From Curtobacterium sp. Leaf183 (GTDB lineage: Bacteria; Actinomycetota; Actinomycetes; Actinomycetales; Microbacteriaceae), in the NCBI RefSeq assembly GCF_001424385.1, contig NZ_LMPO01000007.1:21449-85448 (forward strand): DNA of 64,000 nucleotides. The letters run 5' to 3'. Below the pieces are notes generated by a model, which saw nothing but the letters and a program-made list of their open reading frames with translations, was not told the origin of the DNA and ran no database searches. The position numbers and the translations under genes were made by a program. This document shows, one piece after another, positions 16,429-24,572 of this stretch. Position 1 is the first letter of the stretch, and every line of letters starts with the position of its first letter.

Positions 16429-17855
16429 CCATCACCGACCGACCGACCCGCCTGGGCTCGTACGACCCGTTCGCGCCCGTCGACGACGCCGCCCTGCAGC
16501 AGAAGTCCCGTGACCACCTGTGGATGCACTTCGCCCGCCACGGGGCAAACCAGGCCGGCGCCGACGTGCCGATCATGGTGCGCGGCGAGGGACACCACGT
16601 GTACGACAGCCACGGCAAGGGCTACATCGACGGCCTGTCCGGCCTGTTCGTCGTCGCCGCCGGCCACGGGCGGAAGCGTCTGGCCGAGATGGCGGCGAAG
16701 CAGGCCGAGACACTGTCGTTCTTCCCGATCTGGTCGTACGCGCACCCCGCGGCGATCGAGCTCGCCGACCGCCTGGCCGACCTGGCGCCGGGCGACCTCA
16801 ACAAGGTGTTCTTCTCGACCGGCGGCGGTGAGGCCGTCGAGACCGCGTTCAAGCTCGCGAAGCACTACTGGAAGCTCCGCGGCAAGCCGATGAAGCACAA
16901 GGTGGTCTCCCGCGCGGTCGCGTACCACGGCACCCCGCAGGGAGCCCTCGCGATCACGGGCATCCCCGCGATGAAGCAGATGTTCGAGCCGCTGACCCCC
17001 GGCGGGCTGCGCGTGCCGAACACGAACTACTACCGCGCCGACGAGATGGGCTTCGCGGGGCAGTCCGAAGAGGAGTTCGGCGTCTGGGCCGCCGAGCGCA
17101 TCCGCGAGATGATCGAGTTCGAGGGCCCCGACACCGTCGCCGCCGTGTTCCTCGAACCGGTGCAGAACTCCGGCGGCTGCTTCACCCCGCCGCCCGGGTA
17201 CTTCCAGCGCGTGCGCGAGATCTGCGACGAGTACGACGTGCTGCTGGTCTCCGACGAGGTCATCTGCGCGTTCGGCCGCATCGGCACGATGTTCGCCTGT
17301 GACACGTACGGCTTCGTGCCGGACATGATCACGTGCGCCAAGGCGATGACCTCGGGGTACTCCCCGATCGGCGCGACGATCATCAGCGACAAGCTGTTCG
17401 AGCCGTTCTCCACGGGCGACACGACCTTCTACCACGGCTACACGTTCGGCGGGCACCCGGTGTCGGCCGCGGTCGCGATGGAGAACCTCGACATCTTCGA
17501 GGAAGAGGGCCTGCTCGCCAACGTCCAGCAGAACGCCCCGCTGTTCAAGGCCGAGCTCGACACGCTGCGCGACCTGCCCATCGTCGGTGACGTGCGCGGT
17601 GCGGGGTACTTCTACGGCATCGAGCTCGTCAAGGACAAGGCCACCAAGACGACCTTCGACGCCGACGAGTCCGAGCGGCTGCTGCGCGGGTTCCTGTCGA
17701 AGGCGCTGTTCGACGCCGGGCTGTACTGCCGCGCGGACGACCGGGGCGACCCCGTCGTGCAGCTCGCGCCGCCACTCACGATCGGGCAGCCGGAGTTCCG
17801 CGAGATCACCTCGATCCTGCGGAGCGTGCTGTCCGAGGCCGCGTCGAAGATCTGA
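16425..17855 (+). CDS. Class III aminotransferase, probably putrescine/diamine aminotransferase
   Basis: 476 residues of the PLP fold-type I omega-aminotransferase family. It shows STGGGEAVETAFKLAKHYW, the AYHGTPQGALAI segment, FLEPVQNSGGC, LLVSDEVICAFGR and the PLP lysine, about residue 306, in ITCAKAMTSGYSPIG. The closest remembered relatives are SpuC-like putrescine-pyruvate aminotransferases. It would convert putrescine to 4-aminobutanal for the divergent dehydrogenase. It is translationally coupled to the regulator upstream and followed after 2 nt by the oxidase gene. A beta-alanine or other diamine substrate is not excluded. Confidence 0.85.
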   Translation: MTITDRPTRLGSYDPFAPVDDAALQQKSRDHLWMHFARHGANQAGADVPIMVRGEGHHVYDSHGKGYIDGLSGLFVVAAGHGRKRLAEMAAKQAETLSFFPIWSYAHPAAIELADRLADLAPGDLNKVFFSTGGGEAVETAFKLAKHYWKLRGKPMKHKVVSRAVAYHGTPQGALAITGIPAMKQMFEPLTPGGLRVPNTNYYRADEMGFAGQSEEEFGVWAAERIREMIEFEGPDTVAAVFLEPVQNSGGCFTPPPGYFQRVREICDEYDVLLVSDEVICAFGRIGTMFACDTYGFVPDMITCAKAMTSGYSPIGATIISDKLFEPFSTGDTTFYHGYTFGGHPVSAAVAMENLDIFEEEGLLANVQQNAPLFKAELDTLRDLPIVGDVRGAGYFYGIELVKDKATKTTFDADESERLLRGFLSKALFDAGLYCRADDRGDPVVQLAPPLTIGQPEFREITSILRSVLSEAASKI

Positions 17856-17857
17856 CC

Positions 17858-19222
17858 GTGACGGGCTACCGGGGCGTCTCGTTCTGGCTGGACCAGCTCG
17901 TGGCCACCGGCCGCGACGACCTGACGCCCCGGCCACCCCTCGACGGCGACCGCACGGCGGACGTCTGCATCGTCGGCGGTGGACTCACCGGTCTCTGGAC
18001 CGCGTGGTACCTGCTGCAGGGTGATCCGGGCCTCCAGATCGTCGTCGTGGAACGCGAGATCGCGGGCTTCGGGGCGTCCGGTCGGAACGGTGGATGGTGC
18101 TCGGCGCTCTTCCCGCGGTCGGCCGCGTCCATCGCCGAGCACGACGGCCTGCAGGCCGCACTCGCGATGCGCCAGGCGATGCGCGACACCGTCGACGAGG
18201 TCGGGCGTGCGTCGACCGAGGCCGGCATCGACTGCGACTACGTCAAGGGCGGCACCGTGCTGTACGCGCGGTCCGCCGTGCAGGACCGCTCGGCCCGGGA
18301 CGAGGTCACCTCGTCGGGTGCGTTCGGCGACGACATGGTGCACCGGCCGGCAGCGGCCGGTGACGCCGCAGGCACCGTCGGCGTGGCCTGGACCCCGGAC
18401 TGCGCGCGGGTGCAGCCCGCCGCGTTGGTGCGCGGACTGGCGGCCGCCCTGGAGGCTCGTGGTGTCGTGATCGCGGAGCACACGCCCGCCACGTCCTGGG
18501 CCGCAGGGCGGGTGGTCACCACCCGCGGGACCGTGTCGGCCGGCGCGGTCGTCGTCGCGACCGAGGGGTACGGCGCGCAGATCGCGCAGACCCGCCGTCG
18601 GATCCTGCCGCTCTACTCGCTGATGATCGCGACCGCACCGCTGCCGACCGCCGCGTGGGACCGGATCGGGCTCGAGCACGGGCAGACGTTCTCGGACTAC
18701 CGGCACCTGCTGGTCTACGGGCAGCGCACCGCCGACGACCGCCTGGCGTTCGGCGGCCGGGGTGCCCGGTACCACTGGGGATCGGCCATCCGGCCCGGGT
18801 ACGACCGGGTGCCGCGGGTGTTCTCGCACCTGCGATCCGCCCTGGTCGACCTGTTCCCGGCGGTGGCCGACGCACCCGTCACCCACACCTGGGGCGGACC
18901 GCTCGGGGTGCCGCGCGACTGGTGCGCCTCGGTGACGTGGGACGGCGCCGTCGGCACGGCCGGCGGCTACGTCGGCGACGGTCTCTCGACGACGAACCTG
19001 GCGGGGCGGACGCTCGCCGACCTGGTGCGCGGGGTCCGCTCGGACCTGACCGCGCTGCCGTGGGTCGGGCACCGCTCCCCCGACTGGGAGCGCGAGCCGC
19101 TGCGGTTCCTCGGGGCGAACGCCGGACTCGTCGCGACGGACCTGGCCGACCGCGAGGAAGCACTGACCGGGCGGGCGAGCATCGCCGCGCGGCTGATGGC
19201 ACCGCTGACGGGAGGGCACTGA
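17858..19222 (+). CDS. FAD-dependent amine/amino-acid oxidase (DAO family, PuuB-like)
   Basis: 454 residues from a GTG start two bases after the aminotransferase stop. N-terminal dinucleotide motif VCIVGGGLTGLWTAWYL near 31-47, then GFGASGRNGGWCSALFP, a sequence hallmark of PuuB/OrdL gamma-glutamylputrescine oxidases. C-terminal TWGGPLGVPRD and GYVGDGLSTTNLAGRTLADL complete the DAO fold. It probably oxidises a polyamine derivative using oxygen. No glutamate-putrescine ligase (PuuA) gene is in this window, so the exact substrate is open. Confidence 0.82.
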   Translation: MTGYRGVSFWLDQLVATGRDDLTPRPPLDGDRTADVCIVGGGLTGLWTAWYLLQGDPGLQIVVVEREIAGFGASGRNGGWCSALFPRSAASIAEHDGLQAALAMRQAMRDTVDEVGRASTEAGIDCDYVKGGTVLYARSAVQDRSARDEVTSSGAFGDDMVHRPAAAGDAAGTVGVAWTPDCARVQPAALVRGLAAALEARGVVIAEHTPATSWAAGRVVTTRGTVSAGAVVVATEGYGAQIAQTRRRILPLYSLMIATAPLPTAAWDRIGLEHGQTFSDYRHLLVYGQRTADDRLAFGGRGARYHWGSAIRPGYDRVPRVFSHLRSALVDLFPAVADAPVTHTWGGPLGVPRDWCASVTWDGAVGTAGGYVGDGLSTTNLAGRTLADLVRGVRSDLTALPWVGHRSPDWEREPLRFLGANAGLVATDLADREEALTGRASIAARLMAPLTGGH

Positions 19223-20553
19223 TGGGCGTGGACGTGATCGTCGTCGGGGCGGGTGTGGCCGGACTCGCCGCCGCGCGAGCCCTGGTCCTGGCCGGGCAGG
19301 ACGTCGTCGTGCTCGAGGCGCGGGACCGCATCGGCGGGCGCACCTGGACGGACACCGCGCTCGGCGTGCCCGTCGACCTCGGGGCATCGTGGATCCACGG
19401 CGTCGACGGCAACCCGCTCTGGGCGCTGGCACCGGCGTTCGGCATCGACACGGTCGAGTTCACGGTGGGCAGCTTCCAGTTCGACGGGCGGCCGATCGCG
19501 TGGCACGACCCGACCGGCGCGGCCCTGCAGGACCCTGCCGTGTCGTCGTTCGTCGACGACCTGCACACCGTCGACCGGCTGCTCGACGGCGCGGTCGCAG
19601 CGGCTGCCCCGGGCGTCTCGTACGCCGAGGTGGTCGCCGCGGTGCTGTCGTCGCTCGGGTGGTCGGGCGATCGAGCACTGCGAGTGTCCGAGTACCTGGC
19701 GCACCGCTCCGAGGATCTGTGCGGCGCACCCGTCACCGACCTCGACGCCCACGGGCTCGAGGAGGAGCACGTGCCCGGTGACGAGGTCGTGTTCCCCCGC
19801 GGGTACGGGCAGTACGCGGCGGCGCTGGCCGACGGGCTGGACGTGCGGACCGGTGCCGTCGTGACCGAGGTCGCGCAGAACGACGAGCGCGTCCGGGTGA
19901 CGACCGCCGACGGTGCCGTGTTCAGCGCCGCGTCGGCCGTGGTGACGGTGCCGCTCGGCGTGCTGCAGGCGGGCGACGTCGTCTTCGACCCGCCGCTGCC
20001 CGACCCCGTCGCCGGTGCGATGGGCCGGCTCGGGTTCGGCGTCTACGACAAGGTGTTCCTGCGCTTCCCGACGCGGTTCTGGGGCTCGGACTGGGTGATC
20101 CGGCAGCAGGGGCCCGCCGGCGTGGACTGGCACTCCTGGTACGACATGTCCCGCGTGACCGGGGAGCCCGTGCTCGCCGCGCTGGTCGGTGGTGCTGGTG
20201 CCCGTCGGCTCGAGCGGCTGACCGACGACGAGATCGTCACGGAGGGGCTGGCAGGACTCCGGCACATGTTCGGCGGAGCGGTGCCTGCACCCCAGGCAGT
20301 GCGGATCACCCGGTGGGCGGCGGACCCGTTCGCGCGGGGGTCGTACTCGTATCTGCACGTGGGGGCGTCGACCGACGACCACGACCTGCTCGGGACAGCG
20401 GTCGGCCGCGTGCAGCTGGCGGGCGAGGCCACGTGGGGCGACGACCCCGCGACGGTGCACGGGGCGCTGCTGTCCGGGTTACGGGCTGCCGGGCGGGTAC
20501 TCGGGCGGCCGGTGTCGGCGGCGGCGTTGGCCGGGGCCGTGCCGGCGGCCTGA
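19222..20553 (+). CDS. Flavin amine oxidase (monoamine/polyamine oxidase family)
   Basis: 443 residues. FAD motif VIVVGAGVAGLAAARALVLAG at the N-terminus, then EARDRIGGRTWTD and LGASWIHGVDGNPL, the classical amine-oxidase start. The C-terminal ARGSYSYLHVG and VQLAGEATWGDDPATVHGAL segments match the polyamine-oxidase/LSD1-like branch. No signal peptide. The ATG overlaps the upstream stop (TGATG), making a four-gene operon from the Lrp regulator. It likely deaminates or cleaves polyamines such as spermidine, feeding the pathway. This is a second enzyme of the class in the window beside the putrescine oxidase at 29.9 kb. Confidence 0.87.
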   Translation: MGVDVIVVGAGVAGLAAARALVLAGQDVVVLEARDRIGGRTWTDTALGVPVDLGASWIHGVDGNPLWALAPAFGIDTVEFTVGSFQFDGRPIAWHDPTGAALQDPAVSSFVDDLHTVDRLLDGAVAAAAPGVSYAEVVAAVLSSLGWSGDRALRVSEYLAHRSEDLCGAPVTDLDAHGLEEEHVPGDEVVFPRGYGQYAAALADGLDVRTGAVVTEVAQNDERVRVTTADGAVFSAASAVVTVPLGVLQAGDVVFDPPLPDPVAGAMGRLGFGVYDKVFLRFPTRFWGSDWVIRQQGPAGVDWHSWYDMSRVTGEPVLAALVGGAGARRLERLTDDEIVTEGLAGLRHMFGGAVPAPQAVRITRWAADPFARGSYSYLHVGASTDDHDLLGTAVGRVQLAGEATWGDDPATVHGALLSGLRAAGRVLGRPVSAAALAGAVPAA

Positions 20554-20658
20554 CGTGGCGTCGGAGTTGTCGGGTCGTCGGGGTCGCGCGGTGCGGTGCT
20601 GCGCGTCGTGCGCTGCCTGTTCGCCTGCTGCTAGCGTGCAGCAACGGTGGGGGGAACC

Positions 20659-21165
20659 ATGCAGACGTCTCGGATCGCGATCACCGCGGGCATCGCGGGG
20701 GCGCTGGCGATGCTGGCGGCCGGGTGCACCGCGGCAGACGAGCCCGCCCCGTCCCGGTCGGCCGCCGGCACCGTGGCACCGTCCGGCGTCGCGGCCACGC
20801 CCGACCCGGGTCGGTACCTCGCGATCCTGGACCGCCCGTTCTCACCCGACGACGCCCTGCCGGACGACGCGGTCGACCCTCCCGACACGATGGTCGCCAA
20901 CAGCCAGCGGCTGGCGGTGACCCGGGACGGGACGACCTACTGGATCGCGGCCGATGCGGGTGGCGGGGCCTGCCTGATCGCGTACGACCCGGATCCGGCC
21001 AGCGTGGACAACTGGACCACGTGCGGCGGTGTCGTGCACCCGGAGTCGGTCATCGTGAACATGACCGGCGACGAGGGACGCCGGACGGCGCTCGTGTCCG
21101 ACGGCTTCGCCGGCGAGGGCGACGGGGTGCTGCACCCGATCGCGCAGAACGTGTGGGTGAGCTGA
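20659..21165 (+). CDS. Small secreted lipoprotein of unknown function
   Basis: 168 residues. A lipoprotein signal (hydrophobic stretch to LAAGC, Cys23) is followed by a Ser/Pro/Ala-rich linker and a compact domain of about 110 residues with two cysteines (GACLIAYDP, TTCGGVVHPE), which may form a disulphide. I do not recognise the domain. The ATG at 20659 follows a GGGGGG ribosome site; a GTG at 20647 is less likely. A TAGCGT -10 box lies at 20632-20637. It is monocistronic and faces the SDR gene across a hairpin. Confidence 0.75.
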   Translation: MQTSRIAITAGIAGALAMLAAGCTAADEPAPSRSAAGTVAPSGVAATPDPGRYLAILDRPFSPDDALPDDAVDPPDTMVANSQRLAVTRDGTTYWIAADAGGGACLIAYDPDPASVDNWTTCGGVVHPESVIVNMTGDEGRRTALVSDGFAGEGDGVLHPIAQNVWVS

Positions 21166-21202
21166 GACGCGACCCGGCTCGTTCGGCCGCGAGCCTGCCG
21201 GT

Positions 21203-21235
21203 TCCGGGGAGGACACGTCCAGCGTCGTCCCCGGA
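21203..21235. terminator. Hairpin between convergent lipoprotein and SDR genes
   Basis: TCCGGGGAGGAC and GTCGTCCCCGGA pair over 12 bp with one mismatch around a 9-base loop. It lies in the 79-base convergent gap and could serve both genes. Confidence 0.55.
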
Positions 21236-21244
21236 CGCGGTCGG

Positions 21245-22063
21245 TCAGGCGCCGTGGGCCTCCTCCGCGACGGGCTGCCACTCGCGCCAGGTGGCCAGAC
21301 GCGACTCGTAGTCCTTCTCGGCGATGCCGAGCGGCGCCTTGCCGAAGAAGACGCGCAGCGGGGGCTGCTCGGCGTCGACGACCTTGAGGATCGCCGACCG
21401 GGTCGCCTCGGGCTTGCCCGGGTCGGCGGCCGACGGACGCTTCGAGGCCGCCTCGCGCACGTCCGCGTACGCCGGGTTCTCGTCGCTGTGCTTCGACGAC
21501 GGGCCCGACCAGTCGGTCGAGAACCCGCCGGGCTCGATCAGCGTGACGTTGATGCCGAAGCCCGCGACCTCCTGCGAGAGCGACTGCGACAGGCCCTCGA
21601 GCGCCCACTTCGACGCGTGGTACGCGCCGACGGTCGGGAAGGCGCTGATGCCGCCGATGCTCGACACCTGGATGACGTGGCCGGAGCCCTGCTCGCGCAT
21701 GATCGGCAGGGCCGCCTGGGTGACCCAGAGCGCACCGAACAGGTTCGTCTCGAGCTGGCTGCGGACCTCGTCCTCGGTGAGCTCCTCGACCATGCCGAAG
21801 TGGCCGAAGCCGGCGTTGTTGATGACGACGTCGAGCGAGCCGAAGTGATCCGCCGCCTGCTCGACCGCGGCGAAGTCGGCCGAGCGGTCGGTGACGTCGA
21901 GCTGGATGGCGAGGAACGTGTCCGGGTACTGGTCGACGAGCGGCTGTACGTCGTCGGTGTTGCGGGCCGTGCCGGCGACCGAGTCGCCGCGCTCGAGTGC
22001 GGCTTCCGCCCACTCGCGGCCGAAGCCCTTGGATGCGCCGGTGATGAACCAGGTCTTGCTCAT
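21245..22063 (-). CDS. Short-chain dehydrogenase/reductase
   Basis: 272 residues, classical SDR. NAD(P) motif TGASKGFG near 8-15, NNAGFGHFG, catalytic serine in VSSIGGISAF and YHASK (Tyr/Lys pair), then EPGGFSTDW. An arginine after the first beta strand (TARN) suggests NADP preference. The ATG at 22063 has AGGAGG upstream. Monocistronic; the substrate is not deducible. Confidence 0.88.
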   Translation of the reverse strand: MSKTWFITGASKGFGREWAEAALERGDSVAGTARNTDDVQPLVDQYPDTFLAIQLDVTDRSADFAAVEQAADHFGSLDVVINNAGFGHFGMVEELTEDEVRSQLETNLFGALWVTQAALPIMREQGSGHVIQVSSIGGISAFPTVGAYHASKWALEGLSQSLSQEVAGFGINVTLIEPGGFSTDWSGPSSKHSDENPAYADVREAASKRPSAADPGKPEATRSAILKVVDAEQPPLRVFFGKAPLGIAEKDYESRLATWREWQPVAEEAHGA

Positions 22064-22176
22064 GTGTCCTCCTGTGGTCTGACACCGCCAGGCAACGCCA
22101 GCTCGGCTGGACGGACCTGGACGTCCGGGTGACACCGCGCGCCTTCCGGCCCACCCCCCGGTTGACGACGACCTCG

Positions 22177-22182
22177 TAGCCT
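22177..22182 (+). promoter_or_regulatory. -10 box TAGCCT, predicted leaderless start of the TPR gene
   Basis: TAGCCT is followed by GGGGCG and then the ATG at 22189. No separate ribosome site fits. Confidence 0.45.
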
Positions 22183-22188
22183 GGGGCG

Positions 22189-22674
22189 ATGGACACCGAC
22201 GACTGGGAACGCGCCGTCGCGGCGCTGTGGGCAGACGAGACCGTCGACGACGAGCAGCGGATCGACCGGATGCGGGTGCTCGCCGACGCCGCCCCGCACC
22301 TCGCGCTCGGTGCGTTCGAGCTCGGCGGCGCGTGTGACTCGGGTGGACACGAGGCCGAGGCCGACACCCACTACACGGCCGCCACGGCAGCGGGTCTGGA
22401 CGCCGTGGACCCGACACGCGCCGCGCAGATGGTCGTGCAGCACGCATCGACCCTGCGGAACCTCGGTCGTCTCGACGAGGCGATCGCCATGCTCGAGCAC
22501 GCTCCGACCCACCCGGCGACGGGGGCTGCCCCGAGGGTCTTCCTGGCGCTCGCCCTGCACAGCGCGGGCCGTCACGACGAGGCACTCCGTGTCGCGATCG
22601 AAGCCGTCGAACCCACCCTGCCGCGCTACCACCGGTCCGTCCGCGCATACGCCGCAGCGCTCACCGATGACTGA
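22189..22674 (+). CDS. Small tetratricopeptide-repeat-like protein
   Basis: 161 residues, helical throughout. Alternating helix pairs (HLALGAFELGGACDSGGHEAE, AAQMVVQHASTLRNLGRLDEA, VFLALALHSAGRHDEALRVA) match three to four TPR units, so it is probably a protein-interaction scaffold. No catalytic motif, signal or membrane segment. It overlaps the following P-loop kinase gene by 8 nt, which implies coupled expression and perhaps a joint role. Confidence 0.72.
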   Translation: MDTDDWERAVAALWADETVDDEQRIDRMRVLADAAPHLALGAFELGGACDSGGHEAEADTHYTAATAAGLDAVDPTRAAQMVVQHASTLRNLGRLDEAIAMLEHAPTHPATGAAPRVFLALALHSAGRHDEALRVAIEAVEPTLPRYHRSVRAYAAALTDD

Positions 22675-23221
22675 CGACGGTTCGTCAGCAGCGCTCTTCC
22701 TCAACGGCTCGTACGGGGTCGGGAAGACCTCGGTCCTCGACCACGTCGGGAACCTCCTCGCCGCCGCGGGTCGGCCGTTCAGCCTGATGGACGTGGACTG
22801 GTTCCACCGGTCGTGGCCCGTCGCGGCGGACGACCCGAACAACACGGCCGTCGAGGCGCAGAACATCGCGGCGGTCTGGGCGAACTACCGTCGCGCAGGT
22901 CCACGGCAGCTCGTGATGAGCGGCGTCATCGCCGACCCGAAGGACATGCGTCGGTACGCAGACGCGACGGGGATGCGCATCCGCTCGGTCCGGCTGGTCG
23001 CCAGCGCGCAGACCCTGGAGGCCCGTCTGCGACTCCGGTACGACAGCTCGCGTGCCGCGGAACTCCGGTGGCACCTGGAACGGTGCGTCGGGCTGCAGGA
23101 ACGGCAGGCCCGTGCGGACCTGGACGAACTGGTGGTCGCCACCGACGACCTGACGGCCGCCGAGGTGGCGCGGCGGGTCCTCGACCACGTCATCCCTGGG
23201 GCGCTGCGAACTCCAGGTTGA
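22667..23221 (+). CDS. P-loop NTPase, small-molecule kinase-like, function unknown
   Basis: 184 residues. Walker A GSYGVGKTS at 14-22, an acidic strand DVDWFHRSW that resembles the substrate-binding DxD of nucleoside or shikimate-type kinases, and a lid-like Arg-rich segment (TLEARLRLRYDSSRAAELRW). The fold suggests phosphorylation of a small metabolite. The ATG lies inside the TPR gene's end. The 3' end overlaps the convergent glyoxalase-fold gene by 32 bases. I cannot name a substrate. Confidence 0.7.
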   Translation: MTDDGSSAALFLNGSYGVGKTSVLDHVGNLLAAAGRPFSLMDVDWFHRSWPVAADDPNNTAVEAQNIAAVWANYRRAGPRQLVMSGVIADPKDMRRYADATGMRIRSVRLVASAQTLEARLRLRYDSSRAAELRWHLERCVGLQERQARADLDELVVATDDLTAAEVARRVLDHVIPGALRTPG

Positions 23222-23630
23222 CGTCGTCGGGGTCCTGCACGGACAGGATGACGAGCCCGAACGGCGGCAGGTCGGTGACCCCGCCGTGCGCGATGCCGGC
23301 CGCGTCCAGGCGCTCGACGGCCGCGTGCAGGTCGTCCACGGAGCCCACGCGGAAGGAGACGTGGTCCAGCCCGACGCGGTCCGGGTCGAACCGGTCGCCG
23401 ACGGGTGCCACCGGGCGGAGCCCGAGCGTCTGACCGCCGAACGTGAACGAGCACCCGCCGTAGGTGCGCCAGGGGTCGTCGTGGACGGTCGGGTCGTCGA
23501 TCTGGTCACTGAAGTCGCTGCCGGGCGCCATCCCGAACAGCTGCTCGTAGAAGGCCTTGCTGCGGCGGATGTCGGTCACGGTCAGTCGCACGTGGGCGAA
23601 GCCGAGCGGCGTGACGATGGGGTCGGTCAT
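23190..23630 (-). CDS. VOC-superfamily (glyoxalase/dioxygenase-fold) protein
   Basis: 146 residues. Two beta-alpha-beta-beta-beta modules: GFAHVRLTVTDIRRSKAFYEQL and GLDHVSFRVGSVDDLHAAVERL, ending in LSVQDPDDVNLEFAAP. His in the first module, the second-module His and the terminal Glu match the metal ligands of the superfamily, so a metal-dependent lyase, isomerase or dioxygenase is possible; many members are antibiotic-binding proteins instead. ATG at 23630 chosen because the domain begins at once after it. Confidence 0.83.
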   Translation of the reverse strand: MTDPIVTPLGFAHVRLTVTDIRRSKAFYEQLFGMAPGSDFSDQIDDPTVHDDPWRTYGGCSFTFGGQTLGLRPVAPVGDRFDPDRVGLDHVSFRVGSVDDLHAAVERLDAAGIAHGGVTDLPPFGLVILSVQDPDDVNLEFAAPQG

Positions 23631-23650
23631 CCCGACATCATCGTCCTCGG

Positions 23651-23656
23651 TACGGT
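23651..23656 (+). promoter_or_regulatory. -10 box TACGGT, predicted leaderless start of the APH-type kinase
   Basis: TACGGT, six bases (GAGCGC), ATG at 23663. No ribosome site is present. Confidence 0.5.
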
Positions 23657-23662
23657 GAGCGC

Positions 23663-24514
23663 ATGCAGTGGGGCAGCACCGGACTCGACGGCGCACAGGT
23701 CGACTTCGTCCGCCGGACGGTCCCCGGCGCGACCGTCACCGCGATCGAGTCCTGGGGGCTGCTCGACACGGTCGTGCTGCACGTCGAGGGCGCCGAGCAC
23801 GACGTGACGGTCAAGGCGTCCGGGCCGACCAACACTCACTTCCCACGGGAGCTGCTCGCACACCGCCGGTGGACCGCGGGGCTCGTCGCCTCCGGGGACA
23901 CCGGTGCGCTGCGCACCGCGGACGAGGACCTGCGTGTCCTGGTGCTCGACCGGGTCCCGGGCCACCTGGCACTCGGCACCGACGACGAGCACTCCCCCGA
24001 CGTCCACCGGCAGGCTGGGACGCTGCTCCGCCGTTTCCACGACCAGCACGCGGTCCGAGACGACGGCTTCCTGCGCGCCGAGACAGCGAAGGCCACCGCC
24101 GCGCTGTCGTCGCCGCACCGGATCCCCGCCGCGGTCGCGGACCGTGCTCGGCGCCTGCTCGAGCGCTCCGAACCCGGGCCCGCGACGGTCGTCCCGACCC
24201 ACGGGGACTGGCACCCCCGGAACTGGATCGTCGACCGGGGACAGCTGCGCGCGATCGACTTCGGCCGGTTCGCGCTGCGTCCCCCGGCCGCCGACCTGAC
24301 ACGACTGGCCGTCCTGCACTGGCAGCACGAGCCCGAGCTCGAGCGGGCGTTCCTCGACGGCTACGGGGACGACCCCCGCGAGCCCGACGCCTGGCGCTGG
24401 CTGCAGCTGCGCGAAGCGGTGGGCACGGCGGTCTGGGCCTTCACGGTCGGCGACGAGCGCTTCGAGCGACAGGGCCACAGCATGCTCGCGGACGCCCTCA
24501 GCGCCTTCGACTGA
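23663..24514 (+). CDS. Aminoglycoside-phosphotransferase-family kinase (APH/choline-kinase fold)
   Basis: 283 residues. The catalytic loop THGDWHPRNWIVD with the Brenner-type HGD..N pattern is followed by metal aspartate IDFGRFALRPPAADL. The N-terminal lobe has VTVKASGPTNTH, a probable ATP-binding lysine. Such enzymes phosphorylate hydroxyl groups of aminoglycosides, sugars, choline or homoserine. No resistance claim can be made from family membership alone. Monocistronic. Confidence 0.83.
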   Translation: MQWGSTGLDGAQVDFVRRTVPGATVTAIESWGLLDTVVLHVEGAEHDVTVKASGPTNTHFPRELLAHRRWTAGLVASGDTGALRTADEDLRVLVLDRVPGHLALGTDDEHSPDVHRQAGTLLRRFHDQHAVRDDGFLRAETAKATAALSSPHRIPAAVADRARRLLERSEPGPATVVPTHGDWHPRNWIVDRGQLRAIDFGRFALRPPAADLTRLAVLHWQHEPELERAFLDGYGDDPREPDAWRWLQLREAVGTAVWAFTVGDERFERQGHSMLADALSAFD

Positions 24515-24572
24515 CCGCCCGCTGCCGTCGGTGATCGCCTGGTCGACACCGGCGACCTCCGGGCCTGCGGAC

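Noticed and set aside
23663-24514. Aminoglycoside resistance gene
   Set aside because: Only the general APH kinase fold is seen; the family includes many housekeeping kinases and there is no mobile context.
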